From the NCBI RefSeq assembly GCF_004025535.1, contig NZ_QJRG01000033.1:682001-746000 (forward strand): DNA of 64,000 nt, in the 5' to 3' direction. Positions 17,334 to 26,320 of this stretch are shown one piece after another; the stretch's first letter is position 1; each line of letters opens with the position of its first letter. The stretch comes from Pseudomonas alkylphenolica (GTDB taxonomy: Bacteria > Pseudomonadota > Gammaproteobacteria > Pseudomonadales > Pseudomonadaceae). The notes under the pieces are model-generated. The model searched no databases. It worked only from the letters and a program-made list of their open reading frames with translations, and was not told where the DNA came from. The translations under genes and the position numbers were made by a program.

Positions 17334-18665
17334 CTAGGCCGCTGATTGCAGGGTCGCGGTTTGCTTGGCCGTACTGCGGCTGGCAAACACCATCATCGCC
17401 ACCGCCGCCACGGCGCCCGGTACGGCAAAGGCCATGAAATTCAGCGCCAGCGGCAGCTGGATCCCCAGCAACAAGCCGCCGAGGATCGGGCCAACGATTG
17501 CCCCGCTACGCCCGATACCCGACGCCCAACCCAGCCCTGTGGAACGAATCCCCATCGGGTAGAACTGCGCGACACAGGCATAGGCCAGGATCTGTGTACC
17601 GATCGTGGTCGCCCCGGCAATGGCGATCAGCAGGTACAGCACCGGAGTCGGGCTTTTGAAGCCCAGCAGACTGATCGACAGTGCCGCCAGCGCGAAGAAC
17701 ACCACCAGCACGCGGTCGAGCTTGAATCGATCTCCAATCCAGCCGCCACCGACCGCGCCAAAAATCGCCCCGAAGTTAAGTACCAGGAGAAAGGCCAGGC
17801 TCGATCCCAGACCATAACCGGCATTGCTCATCAGCTTTGGCAACCAGGAGTTGAGCGCGTAAACCATCAGCAGGCAGCAGAAGAAGGCAACCCATAGCAT
17901 CAAGGTGCTCAGCGCCCGGCCTTCACGAAACAGCTGCGGCACAGAACCACCGGCTTCGACGCCCGTGACCACTTCCAGACGATCACCTGCCTGTGGCTGG
18001 TAACCGGGTTCGACCCGTTGCAGCAGCTGGCTGGCCTGCTCGGTACGTCCCTGGCGCACCAGAAAGCCCAGCGACTCTGGCAAGAAGCGCAGGATCAACG
18101 GCAACAGCAGCAACGGAATGACGGCGACATAGAACACCGACTGCCAACCGAAGGCCGGCAGCAACACGATCCCCAGGCCCGCCGAGAGCATGCCGCCTAC
18201 CGAATAGCCGCTGAACATGATGGCGACCAGCGTGCTGCGCATGCGTCTGGGAGCGTACTCATTCATCAACGCCACCACGTTGGGCATCACCCCGCCGATG
18301 CCCAACCCCGCCAGAAAGCGGCAGATGCCGAATTCGGTGGGGTTGCGGGCAAAGCCATTGAGCACGGTAAAACCGCTGAACAGGATCACGCAGATCATGA
18401 TGGCTTTCTTGCGCCCGATGCGGTCGGACAGCGGCCCGAACACCAGGGCACCGAACATCATGCCGAACAGGGCGTAGCTGCCCAGGGCGCCAGCCTGCAG
18501 CGGGGTCATGCCCCACTCCTGCATCAACGCCGGCAACACTACGCCATAGATGACCAGGTCATAGCCGTCGAAGATGATGATCAGCGCGCACCAGAACAGT
18601 ACACGCCAGTGAAAGGTATTGAACTTCGCCTGATCGATCAGGCTGTTGATATCGATCGCTCGCAT
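17334..18665 (-). CDS. benK: MFS benzoate transporter BenK (AAHS family)
   Basis: Proton-coupled aromatic acid importer in the inner membrane. The 443 residues form 12 membrane segments. DGYDLVIYG in the first helix is the signature of the aromatic acid:H+ symporter group, and GPLSDRIGRKKA is the MFS loop between helices 2 and 3. It is preceded by two degenerate BenR-type boxes at 18762-18797 and by the second benR-like gene. Benzoate as substrate is inferred from context; a related aromatic acid is possible. Confidence 0.86.
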   Translation of the reverse strand: MRAIDINSLIDQAKFNTFHWRVLFWCALIIIFDGYDLVIYGVVLPALMQEWGMTPLQAGALGSYALFGMMFGALVFGPLSDRIGRKKAIMICVILFSGFTVLNGFARNPTEFGICRFLAGLGIGGVMPNVVALMNEYAPRRMRSTLVAIMFSGYSVGGMLSAGLGIVLLPAFGWQSVFYVAVIPLLLLPLILRFLPESLGFLVRQGRTEQASQLLQRVEPGYQPQAGDRLEVVTGVEAGGSVPQLFREGRALSTLMLWVAFFCCLLMVYALNSWLPKLMSNAGYGLGSSLAFLLVLNFGAIFGAVGGGWIGDRFKLDRVLVVFFALAALSISLLGFKSPTPVLYLLIAIAGATTIGTQILAYACVAQFYPMGIRSTGLGWASGIGRSGAIVGPILGGLLLGIQLPLALNFMAFAVPGAVAAVAMMVFASRSTAKQTATLQSAA

Positions 18666-18761
18666 GTGGCGTGTCTCTTTTGTTGTTGTTATCGAAACCC
18701 GAAAGCGAACCTGCCGAGCAGTGTTCGCGATCTCAGGTTAGGAGCAGCACAAAAGCGCCAA

Positions 18762-18797
18762 TAGCCGTTTCCTGCGAATTGCTATCCAGTTTGCGCA
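18762..18797 (-). promoter_or_regulatory. Paired BenR/XylS-like operators upstream of benK
   Basis: On the minus strand, TGCGCAAACTGGATA (18797-18783) and CGCAGGAAACGGCTA (18776-18762) each fit TGCA-N6-GGNTA with one mismatch and are 21 bp apart, the same spacing as at benA. They start 16 bp beyond the stop of the second benR-like gene. Confidence 0.68.
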
Positions 18798-18812
18798 GGG
18801 ACTGACCAGGTG

Positions 18813-19769
18813 TCAGCGATGACGTTTGAAAGTAACCGAAGGCAGTTCACCGAAGCGCTGGCGATAGCTTTCGGCAAAACGACCCAAGTGCAGAAAACCG
18901 TAGTCCAGGGCGATCTCGGTGACATTACGCACCGTGCTGGCCGGGTCCTGAAGCGCGGCATGAATGCGGTCAAGCTTGCGCTGGCGCACATAGCCCTTGG
19001 GCGACAACCCGGCATGCCGTTCGAACAGCGAATACAACGAGCGCTCACTGACCCGCGCCACATTCATCAGTTGTACGACACTGATGTCCTGATCCAGGTG
19101 AGCGTCGATATACGCGGCCAGTTGCTCAAACGAGTGCGGCTGTTGCGAAGGCTCCCCGCGCTGAACGTTATTGCCCAGCAAGCTCAGCAGTTTGCTGGCA
19201 ACGATGCGCCCGTAATGCTCCTGTACCTGCAGCAACGAATTCGCTGACTCCGCTTCTTCGCACACCAGGCCAAGCAACCCGATAAAACCTTCCAGCTCGC
19301 CGGTGACATGGCGTGCGCTGTTGAAACGGATTCCACCATCCGGCACCTGCCAGCGCTGCTCCTGGCAAGCCTGTTCGAGCAGAGCGACCGGCAATTTGAG
19401 GATGAATTTTTCGCAGTCGGCCGAGTAGGTCAGGTCTACCGGATCGTCCGGGTTGATCAGCAGCAGCTCACCGGGGACGTAGTAATGCTCATTGCCGCGA
19501 CAGTTCGACTGGCAATGCCCCTTGAGCAGTATCTGCAGGTGATACAGGGTACCCAGTGCGGGCGAGGTAATCCGCGCCTTGCCGCCGTAGCTCAAGCGGC
19601 ACAGGTCAAGGCTGGCAAACTTGCGGTGGTTGATGCTCGCCTGCAGGTCGCCGGTTCTGGGCAGGCGCAGGCTGTGGCCACCGACATGCTGATTTACGTA
19701 TTCGGACACGGCATAAGGATCGGCGCGCTGAAACACACGGCTGCGCTCGCTTAACAGGTGGCTGCTCAT
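18813..19769 (-). CDS. Second AraC/XylS-family BenR-like activator
   Basis: A 318-residue paralogue of the BenR at 14902-15858. Both share SERSRVF, RADPYAVS and YVNQHVG at the N-terminus, DHRKFASLDLCR/NHRKFASLDLCR, LLLINPD and YSADCEKFILKLP, and a C-terminal AraC domain ending FGELPSVTFKRHR. The start at 19769 is chosen from that alignment; an open frame runs back to 20231 only as antisense to catR. It is divergent from catR and directly upstream of the benK operators. It may respond to benzoate or a related acid; AntR-like anthranilate sensing is an alternative. Confidence 0.82.
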   Translation of the reverse strand: MSSHLLSERSRVFQRADPYAVSEYVNQHVGGHSLRLPRTGDLQASINHRKFASLDLCRLSYGGKARITSPALGTLYHLQILLKGHCQSNCRGNEHYYVPGELLLINPDDPVDLTYSADCEKFILKLPVALLEQACQEQRWQVPDGGIRFNSARHVTGELEGFIGLLGLVCEEAESANSLLQVQEHYGRIVASKLLSLLGNNVQRGEPSQQPHSFEQLAAYIDAHLDQDISVVQLMNVARVSERSLYSLFERHAGLSPKGYVRQRKLDRIHAALQDPASTVRNVTEIALDYGFLHLGRFAESYRQRFGELPSVTFKRHR

Positions 19770-19882
19770 GGGCTGCCCTCTTTTTGTTCTTGCTGGACGA
19801 TATCCACAGGGTCTGGTTATCCACAGGGAAGCAGCTTGCGTCACGTGTAGTAGGCAGTCCAATATCTGTTGGGTAGGCAACA

Positions 19883-19897
19883 ATACCCTGGAGGTAT
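19883..19897. promoter_or_regulatory. CatR-type LysR recognition box overlapping the catR ribosome site
   Basis: ATAC-N7-GTAT (19883-19897) matches the interrupted inverted repeat known as the CatR/ClcR recognition site and the T-N11-A rule for LysR regulators. It ends 1 bp before the catR ATG and covers its ribosome site, and lies 114-128 bp upstream of the divergent benR-like gene. Confidence 0.55.
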
Positions 19898-19898
19898 C

Positions 19899-20786
19899 AT
19901 GGAACTGCGCCATCTGCGTTATTTCCGGGTGCTCGCGCAGACCCTGAACTTCACTCGCGCCGCCGAGCAGCTGCATATCGCCCAACCGCCCCTGAGCCGG
20001 CAGATCCGTCAGCTGGAAGAAACCCTCGGCGTCGAATTGCTGGAGCGCAACCGGCCACTGCGCCTGACAGAAGCAGGTCGCTACTTTTATGAACAGAGCG
20101 CGATGCTGCTCGATCAACTCGAACAGATCGCCGAAGGCGCCAAGCGCATCGCCAACAGCGAGCGGCAATGGTTGCGCATAGGTTTCGCACCTTCGACCCT
20201 CTACGACCTGCTGCCCGAGCTGATCCGCCAATTACGCCGTAATGCCGAACTTGAGCTGGGTCTGCAGGAGATGATCACCCTGCAACAGGTCGAAGCCCTG
20301 AAAGCCGGGCGCATCGATATCGGCTTCGGGCGCATCCATATCAAGGACCCGGCCATCGAGCAGCAGGTACTGCGCGAAGACCCGCTGGTAGTCGCCCTGC
20401 CCTGCGGTCATCCACTGATCGGCCAACCCATTGACCTGGTGCGCCTGGCGTTTGAGCCTTTCATCCTCTACCCCGCCACACCTCGCCCAAGCTATGCCGA
20501 CCACATCATGGGGCTGTTCGCCAGCCAAGGCCTGAGCGTGCAGGTGATTCAGTGGACCAATGAACTGCAGACAGCGCTGGGTCTGGTAGCGGCCGGCCTG
20601 GGGATAACGCTGGTGCCCGCCTCGGTGCAACGCCAGCACCGCGACGATATCGTTTATGCACCGCTGAGCGAGTCGGCTGCGGTTTCGCCGATCATTCTCA
20701 GTCGACGGGTTGGGGATAACTCTCCACAGGTCCGCCATTGCCTTGGCCTGGTGGATCGCTTAATTTTATCCACAGGGCCTGCATGA
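19899..20786 (+). CDS. catR: LysR-family regulator CatR
   Basis: Muconate-responsive activator of catBCA in other pseudomonads and repressor of its own gene. The 295-residue protein starts MELRHLRYF with the winged helix-turn-helix in residues 1-60 (NFTRAAEQLHIAQPPLSRQI) and an effector domain containing FILYPATPRPSYADH and TLVPASVQ, all as in P. putida CatR. The ATG at 19899 follows GGAGG by 5 nt. Unusually, it is 8.8 kb from catB and divergent from a benR-like gene, while catB has no obvious promoter of its own. Confidence 0.88.
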   Translation: MELRHLRYFRVLAQTLNFTRAAEQLHIAQPPLSRQIRQLEETLGVELLERNRPLRLTEAGRYFYEQSAMLLDQLEQIAEGAKRIANSERQWLRIGFAPSTLYDLLPELIRQLRRNAELELGLQEMITLQQVEALKAGRIDIGFGRIHIKDPAIEQQVLREDPLVVALPCGHPLIGQPIDLVRLAFEPFILYPATPRPSYADHIMGLFASQGLSVQVIQWTNELQTALGLVAAGLGITLVPASVQRQHRDDIVYAPLSESAAVSPIILSRRVGDNSPQVRHCLGLVDRLILSTGPA

Positions 20787-20902
20787 AAGCGCACGCGCCC
20801 TGCCAGGGTGAGATATCCACAGGCGCTCACTGCTCCGTGAGTCATTGCCCGATGGCGAACGCTCCGTCTAAGCTGGCAGCAGGTTATCAAAGGATGGATT
20901 CG

Positions 20903-21937
20903 ATGATGCATCTACCGCTCGCACTGGGTTTGTTACTCGCCGCGGCCGTGGTCGAAGCGGCGCCCTTGCAGGTGCCCACCCCGGCCGAACTCAGGACCCA
21001 GCTCGACAGTCTCAAGCCCGGCCAGTTTCTCTGGTACCCGCAGGTTTCGCCGGTGGGACCGGTGACCGTGGTCGTCAGCCTTACCGAGCAACGTGCCTAC
21101 GTCTACCGCAATGGCATCGCCATTGGCGTCAGTACCGTGAGCAGCGGCAAGCCTGGCCGGGAAACCCCTACCGGGGTGTTCAGCATTCTGCAGAAGAAGG
21201 TCGAGCATAAATCCAGCCTCTACAACAGCGCGCCGATGCCCTACATGGAGCGGCTGACGTGGGACGGCATCGCCCTGCACGCCGGCCATCTACCGGGCTA
21301 CCCCGCCTCTCACGGTTGCGTGCGCCTGCCAATGGCCTTTGCCAAGAAGCTGTATGAAGTCACCGGCTTCAGCTCCACCACCGTGATCGTTTCCGATACC
21401 CACAGTGCTCCGGTGGAGGTAAACCACCCCGGCGTGCTGGCGCCTACAGTCACCGAGGGCAAAGCCCAGGGCCCGCTGGTACTGAACAATCAACAGTTCT
21501 GGAACGATCCGGACCCGACGGCGGGGCCGCTGTCGATCCTGATCAGTCGCGCCGACCTGCGCGCCTATGTTTACCGCGGTGGCCAACTGATCGGTTCAGC
21601 GCCAGCACTGTCGCCAGAGAACGGCAAGCGTCGCAGCGGCATGGCGGTGTATTCCCTGCTGCAAAAACCCTCCGCCCTGGCACTCGACGCCACGCAGCCA
21701 TTGCGCTGGTCAGTGGTGGGTATGAGCAACCCGGAGTACGGCGATACGCCTTATGAACAACTGGGCCAACTGAACATGAACGCGGAATTCCGCGGCCATT
21801 TGCGCGCGGCGATGGACGTCGGCACGATGCTGGTGATCACCGATTGGGCCTCCACCCGGGATACCCGCAGCAATGGAAAATTCACCGTGATCAGCACCGA
21901 AGACAGTGAAGAAACTAAACCATTGGTCAAGAAATGA
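20903..21937 (+). CDS. L,D-transpeptidase family protein with a degenerate second repeat
   Basis: A 344-residue exported protein with a signal peptide ending VVEAAP. The start at 20903 has AAAGGA 8 nt upstream. Residues about 45-155 form a YkuD domain with the catalytic motif HAGHLPGYPASHGCVR, where H and C are seen, so it should act on meso-diaminopimelate residues of peptidoglycan or attach proteins to it. A second half from about residue 210 repeats the first: RAYVYRNGIAIG versus RAYVYRGGQLIG and TGVFSILQKK versus MAVYSLLQKP. It lacks SHGC, so it is probably non-catalytic. Specific reaction unknown. Confidence 0.82.
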   Translation: MMHLPLALGLLLAAAVVEAAPLQVPTPAELRTQLDSLKPGQFLWYPQVSPVGPVTVVVSLTEQRAYVYRNGIAIGVSTVSSGKPGRETPTGVFSILQKKVEHKSSLYNSAPMPYMERLTWDGIALHAGHLPGYPASHGCVRLPMAFAKKLYEVTGFSSTTVIVSDTHSAPVEVNHPGVLAPTVTEGKAQGPLVLNNQQFWNDPDPTAGPLSILISRADLRAYVYRGGQLIGSAPALSPENGKRRSGMAVYSLLQKPSALALDATQPLRWSVVGMSNPEYGDTPYEQLGQLNMNAEFRGHLRAAMDVGTMLVITDWASTRDTRSNGKFTVISTEDSEETKPLVKK

Positions 21938-22191
21938 TCGGCAATCCTGTAGAAATAAAGCAAAGTAGCGGGCTTTGGCTCTGAACAAGCCGATTTTTCG
22001 CTTAGAAGACGTGCCATAACAACGCATAGCAAAACCGACCATTAGGACTTAGCACCTGTTGACGATTTAGCGAGCTGGCGCCCTGCAAGACAAGGCGCAC
22101 AGCGCAGTATGCAAGGGACGAATGCCGCCCGGTTTAACGCCGAGCGGCTGACACACCCTCGATCGCAGACAGGTTTTTTACAGGATACTCC
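21938..22191. other. Intergenic stretch, little recognised
   Basis: Between the two transpeptidase genes. A weak hairpin, GGCTT (21974-21978) pairing with AAGCC (21988-21992) followed by GATTTTT, could end the first transcript. Nothing else was recognised; the promoter of the next gene is presumably here. AGGA 6 nt before the ATG at 22192 supports that start. Confidence 0.35.
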
Positions 22192-22908
22192 ATGTCGATG
22201 TTCGAACCCTTGCGGGGAGCCCTCCGGCTCTCAGCGGCCAGTATTGGCCTGTTTTTCCTGAGCGCCTGGCAGACTGCCTACGCCCAGCCCCTGCCTACCG
22301 CTGCCGAACTGCAGCAATTGGCGCCAAGCGCCAGCCTCTCGACCCTGACCCTGGCGCTCACCGCCTATGAGTGCGCCAGTGACAGCGATGAGGACAAGCT
22401 GCTGACAGTGATCGACTACTCCAAGGCCTCACGTGACAAACGCCTGTGGGTGTTCGATTTGCGCGCCCGGAAACTCTTGTTCGAGGAATGGGTTGCCCAC
22501 GGCAAGAACAGTGGTGCCGATGTACCGACCGCGTTTTCCAACACGCCGAACAGCTACCAGTCTTCGATCGGTATGTATGAAACCGGCCAGACCTACAACG
22601 GCAAGCATGGCCGTTCGTTGCGCTTGCAGGGGCTGGAGCCGGGGTTCAACGACAACAGCATGTCGCGTGCGATTGTCATGCATGCCGCCGCCTACGCCGA
22701 TCCCAAGGTCGTTCCTGGTCTCGGCCGCCTGGGCCGCAGCCAGGGCTGCCCTGCCGTACGGCCGGCCATTGCCGGCAAGCTGATCGATACGCTGCAACGC
22801 GGCAGCTATGTCTTCGCCTACTACCCGCAACAGGACTGGCTGAAAAAGTCGCGCTACCTCAGCGCCCAGAGCTGCCCGCTGGCCCATCAGTCGCTGGCCA
22901 GCAAATAA
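22192..22908 (+). CDS. Murein L,D-transpeptidase catalytic domain (YkuD_2-type) protein
   Basis: A 238-residue exported protein with a hydrophobic signal segment at residues 14-30 ending AYAQP. It has the YkuD_2 family pattern: LTVIDYSKASRDKRLWVFD, the conserved WVAHGKNSG, IVMHAAAYADP and SQGCPAV with the probable catalytic cysteine (H and C seen). Related to E. coli proteins of the L,D-transpeptidase superfamily; the reaction is not established. It is independent of the preceding YkuD gene in sequence and followed by a strong terminator. Confidence 0.8.
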   Translation: MSMFEPLRGALRLSAASIGLFFLSAWQTAYAQPLPTAAELQQLAPSASLSTLTLALTAYECASDSDEDKLLTVIDYSKASRDKRLWVFDLRARKLLFEEWVAHGKNSGADVPTAFSNTPNSYQSSIGMYETGQTYNGKHGRSLRLQGLEPGFNDNSMSRAIVMHAAAYADPKVVPGLGRLGRSQGCPAVRPAIAGKLIDTLQRGSYVFAYYPQQDWLKKSRYLSAQSCPLAHQSLASK

Positions 22909-22924
22909 CTTGCTGGACCGGCAG

Positions 22925-22962
22925 AACCACAAAAAACCCCGATAAACGGGGTTTTTGTGGTT
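22925..22962. terminator. Bidirectional rho-independent terminator
   Basis: Hairpin with arms AACCACAAAAAACCCC and GGGGTTTTTGTGGTT around GATAAAC. It lies between convergent genes and has A/T tracts on both sides, so it can serve both the YkuD_2 gene and the amidase gene. Confidence 0.85.
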
Positions 22963-22975
22963 AGGGATTGCAGCC

Positions 22976-24208
22976 CTAGTCCTCAAACTCGCTGAAGTCT
23001 GCCTTGCGGATCATTGAATTGATGCCCTTGGTTCTATCGACCACCTGAGAGACCTGAAAGTCAGTTGCGGCACTCAGGTAGGCGAACGCAACCGCTTCAT
23101 CGATGCCATATTTCGCCTTGAGGAAGTGGATCGCTTCACGCGTGGACTTCTTCATTGCCTCATCCAGATCCTCATCCAGCCCAAGAGTGATCCAGAACTC
23201 ATCTGTTTCGCCCATCGGCTGGGATATCGATTTTCCAGGAATCTGCTTGGCGCCGCTTTTCAGCAGTGTGAGGCGAAAGGTTGCCCGTGCCGATCCTTCC
23301 AGCGCAGTCAGCGCAACCTCGCCATCCCCTTGAACAAAGTGGCTATCACCGGTGTAAAACAGGGCACCGGGGACCATTACCGGGTAGTAGGCAGTGGCGC
23401 CTGCTCCCAGATCATTCACGTCCAGATTGCCGCCATAATGGGCCGGGGGAACGGAATGTACGGGCTGGTCGGTGTTAGCCGCGACGCCCATGATGCCCAT
23501 GAACGGGTGCAGAGGAAATCGGATCTTCTTGCCCGCGCCGCCATCCAGCGTGCCGACATATCCTGCCTCGCCCCGCTCGATGGGTGTGAAAATCGATAGA
23601 TTGCCGTAGCGCTCCGGGTGCTCGGCGCTGGCATTGGGCTGGGCTGGGGTTTTGGGATATTCCCCCGGAAGCGCACCAAAGCCGTGTCGACTTGAAATAA
23701 CGCCATAAGGAACCCGTGGCTCAACTGCCAGGATTTCAACCTTGAGCACATCGCCCGGTTGCGCCCCTTCCACGGCAACGGGCCCCGTAACCACGTGGGG
23801 ACCATCCTTGGCGAAATCATGGGCACGATCGGAGGCTGTCAAGGCAATGGCTTCCTTCAACACCTGCCCTGGCTTTACTCCGTGCGTACCAAAATAGGCG
23901 ACCGGATCCCGCCCCTGATCTTCCATGAGGCCTTCATGGGACAATGTGTCAAAGGTCACCACGCTACCCGAAGGGATGCTCAAAACCGGCTTCGCAGTGC
24001 GATTCGGCAAGTATCCCCAACTGACATTCTCCAGCGAGGAAGGTACATAGTAGTTCCCCGCATATTGACCTTGTTCCAACTTGGTCGGTATAGCGGAGAG
24101 CTGTTCGAGAATGGCGAACGGTGGCTGTGTCTCTGCCTGAACAACTTCGACCAGCGGGAGAAAGGCAAATGGAAGAAAACAAGAAATGAAGCGGCTGTTG
24201 GCAAGCAT
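22976..24208 (-). CDS. Exported acetamidase/formamidase family protein
   Basis: Protein of the FmdA/AmdA family, 410 residues, with an N-terminal signal peptide (SCFLPFAFLPLVEVVQA). Most family members are cytoplasmic amidases hydrolysing formamide or acetamide, so an exported form would act in the periplasm on an unknown amide. Family features are SGSVVTFDTLSHEGL, TGPVAVEGAQPGDVLKVEIL, the FPLHPFMGIMGVA region and GDSHFVQGDGEVA with its acidic and histidine residues. It stands alone downstream of glmS, beyond the attTn7 region. Substrate unknown. Confidence 0.75.
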   Translation of the reverse strand: MLANSRFISCFLPFAFLPLVEVVQAETQPPFAILEQLSAIPTKLEQGQYAGNYYVPSSLENVSWGYLPNRTAKPVLSIPSGSVVTFDTLSHEGLMEDQGRDPVAYFGTHGVKPGQVLKEAIALTASDRAHDFAKDGPHVVTGPVAVEGAQPGDVLKVEILAVEPRVPYGVISSRHGFGALPGEYPKTPAQPNASAEHPERYGNLSIFTPIERGEAGYVGTLDGGAGKKIRFPLHPFMGIMGVAANTDQPVHSVPPAHYGGNLDVNDLGAGATAYYPVMVPGALFYTGDSHFVQGDGEVALTALEGSARATFRLTLLKSGAKQIPGKSISQPMGETDEFWITLGLDEDLDEAMKKSTREAIHFLKAKYGIDEAVAFAYLSAATDFQVSQVVDRTKGINSMIRKADFSEFED

Positions 24209-24418
24209 GAATCGTCCTCGTTGATTTAGCTCAGCGAAGTCATCGCAAAATCCACGCCAACGTACAAAATGGCTGTTTACAGCCTCAACACCGCTAAAAC
24301 GAAGCAGAAACTGCCTCTAAACGGTGCAACCGCTTGCCTCAATGCATTGGGCCCGTCCCGGCCAGGCACTTGCAAGCACGACCAAGTGGAATCGGCACGT
24401 TGATCTATTGCCAGACAT

Positions 24419-24447
24419 AAAAAAGGGAGCCGAAAAGTGGCTCCCTT
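24419..24447 (-). terminator. glmS rho-independent terminator
   Basis: On the minus strand AAGGGAGCC pairs with GGCTCCCTT around ACTTTTC and is followed by a run of six T. It lies about 38 bp beyond the glmS stop. Confidence 0.88.
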
Positions 24448-24454
24448 GTTGTTG

Positions 24455-24465
24455 CGACAGTTATG
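24455..24465. other. Predicted attTn7 insertion point (unoccupied)
   Basis: Tn7 inserts about 25 bp past the glmS stop after TnsD recognises the conserved glmS 3' end. Here the stop ends at 24485, so the point is near 24460. The glmS C-terminus LAKSVTVE is intact and no Tn7 end is seen. Confidence 0.55.
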
Positions 24466-24484
24466 TTGCTAACCGCAGCGATAG

Positions 24485-26320
24485 TTACTCTACAGTGACC
24501 GACTTGGCCAAATTACGCGGCTGGTCGACGTCGGTACCTTTGAGCACCGCCACGTAGTACGACAGCAGTTGCAGCGGAATGGTGTAGAGGATCGGTGCCA
24601 GGGCATCGATGATGTGCGGCACGGCAATTACGTGAGTGCCTTCACCGTTGCTCATGCCGGCGGCCTGGTCGGCGAAGACGATCAGTTGCCCGCCACGGGC
24701 GCGCACTTCCTGCAGGTTGGACTTGAGCTTCTCCAGCAGTTCATTGTTTGGCGCCACGGTGACCACCGGCATGTCGCTGTCGACCAGAGCCAGCGGACCA
24801 TGTTTGAGTTCACCCGCCGGGTAGGCTTCGGCGTGAATATAGGAGATTTCCTTGAGCTTGAGCGCGCCTTCCATCGCCACCGGGAACTGGGCACCGCGGC
24901 CCAGGAACAGGGTGTGGTGCTTGTCGGCGAACAACTCGGCGGTTTTTTCGACTACCGCGTCCATGGCCAGGGCTTCGCCCAGGCGAGTCGGCAGGCGACG
25001 CAGCTCTTCGACCAGCTCGGCCTCCACACCCGCTGCCAGAGTGCTACGCACCTGACCCAACGACAGGGTCAGCAGCATCAGCGATACCAGTTGCGTGGTG
25101 AACGCCTTGGTCGACGCCACGCCGATTTCCGGACCGGCCTGAGTCAGCAGGGTCAGGTCCGACTCGCGAACCAGCGAGCTGATGCCGACGTTGCAGATCG
25201 CCAGGCTGCCGAGGAAGCCCAGCTGTTTGGCGTTGCGCAGTGCTGCCAGGGTGTCGGCGGTTTCACCGGATTGGGAGATCGACACGAACAGGGTGTCTGG
25301 CTGTACCACAACTTTGCGGTAACGGAACTCGCTAGCCACTTCCACCTGGCATGGAATGCCGGCCAGCTCTTCGAGCCAGTAACGCGCAACCATACCGGCG
25401 TGATAGCTGGTGCCACAGGCGACAATCTGCACATTGCGCACTTTTGCAAACAAGTCGGCAGCCTGCGGACCGAAGGCCTGAACCAGTACATGGTCCTTGC
25501 CCAGACGGCCTTCCAGGGTGCGCTGAACCACGGTTGGTTGCTCGTGGATTTCCTTGAGCATGAAGTGGCGGTACTCGCCCTTGTCAGCGGCTTCGGCACC
25601 TTCGTGGTACTGCACGGTCTCGCGCTGAACCTTGGCTCCGGTTACATCCCAGATTGATACCTGATCGCGGCGAATCTCGGCGATATCACCCTCTTCCAGG
25701 TACATGAAGCGGTCGGTCACCTGACGCAGCGCCAGTTGATCCGAGGCCAGGAAGTTCTCGCCATGGCCCAGACCAATCACCAGCGGGCTGCCGCTGCGGG
25801 CCGCCAGCAGACGGTCAGGCTGGTGCACACTGATCACCGCCAGGCCATAGGCACCGTGCAGTTGCTTGACAGCAGCCTTCAGGGCGTCGGCGAGGTCCGG
25901 AACAGTTTTCAGGGTGTGGTGCAGCAGGTGGACGATGACTTCGGTGTCGGTCTCGGAACTGAACAGGTAGCCCAGGCCCTTAAGCTGTTCACGCAGTTCT
26001 TCGTGGTTCTCGATGATGCCGTTATGCACCACCGCCAGTTCCTGGCCGGAAAAATGCGGGTGGGCATTGTGCTCGGTTGGCGCGCCATGGGTAGCCCAAC
26101 GGGTGTGGGCAATACCCAACTGGCCGACCAGCGGATCGGCGGCAACCGCTGCTTCCAGTTCGCTCACCTTACCAATTCGACGACGACGCTCCAGGTTGCC
26201 TTGCTGGGTGTATACCGCAAGACCTGCGCTGTCATAGCCGCGGTATTCCAGACGCTTGAGGCCTTCGATCAGGATGGTCGTGATGTTACGTTCGGCGACG
26301 GCGCCAACGATTCCACACAT
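24485..26320 (-). CDS. glmS: Glutamine:fructose-6-phosphate aminotransferase GlmS
   Basis: Makes glucosamine-6-phosphate from fructose-6-phosphate and glutamine, the entry step to peptidoglycan and LPS amino sugars. The 611-residue protein begins MCGIVGAV with the nucleophilic Cys2 of the glutaminase domain (residues 1-240) and continues with two SIS isomerase domains (ACGTSYHAG and [27 protein letters not shown]), ending LAKSVTVE. Its ATG overlaps the stop of the DeoR-type gene by one base, so the two are co-transcribed. No glmS ribozyme is present upstream, since the regulator gene occupies that space. Confidence 0.97.
   Translation of the reverse strand: MCGIVGAVAERNITTILIEGLKRLEYRGYDSAGLAVYTQQGNLERRRRIGKVSELEAAVAADPLVGQLGIAHTRWATHGAPTEHNAHPHFSGQELAVVHNGIIENHEELREQLKGLGYLFSSETDTEVIVHLLHHTLKTVPDLADALKAAVKQLHGAYGLAVISVHQPDRLLAARSGSPLVIGLGHGENFLASDQLALRQVTDRFMYLEEGDIAEIRRDQVSIWDVTGAKVQRETVQYHEGAEAADKGEYRHFMLKEIHEQPTVVQRTLEGRLGKDHVLVQAFGPQAADLFAKVRNVQIVACGTSYHAGMVARYWLEELAGIPCQVEVASEFRYRKVVVQPDTLFVSISQSGETADTLAALRNAKQLGFLGSLAICNVGISSLVRESDLTLLTQAGPEIGVASTKAFTTQLVSLMLLTLSLGQVRSTLAAGVEAELVEELRRLPTRLGEALAMDAVVEKTAELFADKHHTLFLGRGAQFPVAMEGALKLKEISYIHAEAYPAGELKHGPLALVDSDMPVVTVAPNNELLEKLKSNLQEVRARGGQLIVFADQAAGMSNGEGTHVIAVPHIIDALAPILYTIPLQLLSYYVAVLKGTDVDQPRNLAKSVTVE

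Larger units (their letters stand above)
24209..24484. other. Intergenic region downstream of glmS with terminator and attTn7 point
   Basis: Holds the glmS terminator (24419-24447), the expected Tn7 insertion point near 24460, and the upstream region of the exported amidase gene. No Tn7 end, gene or other repeat was seen. Confidence 0.6.
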
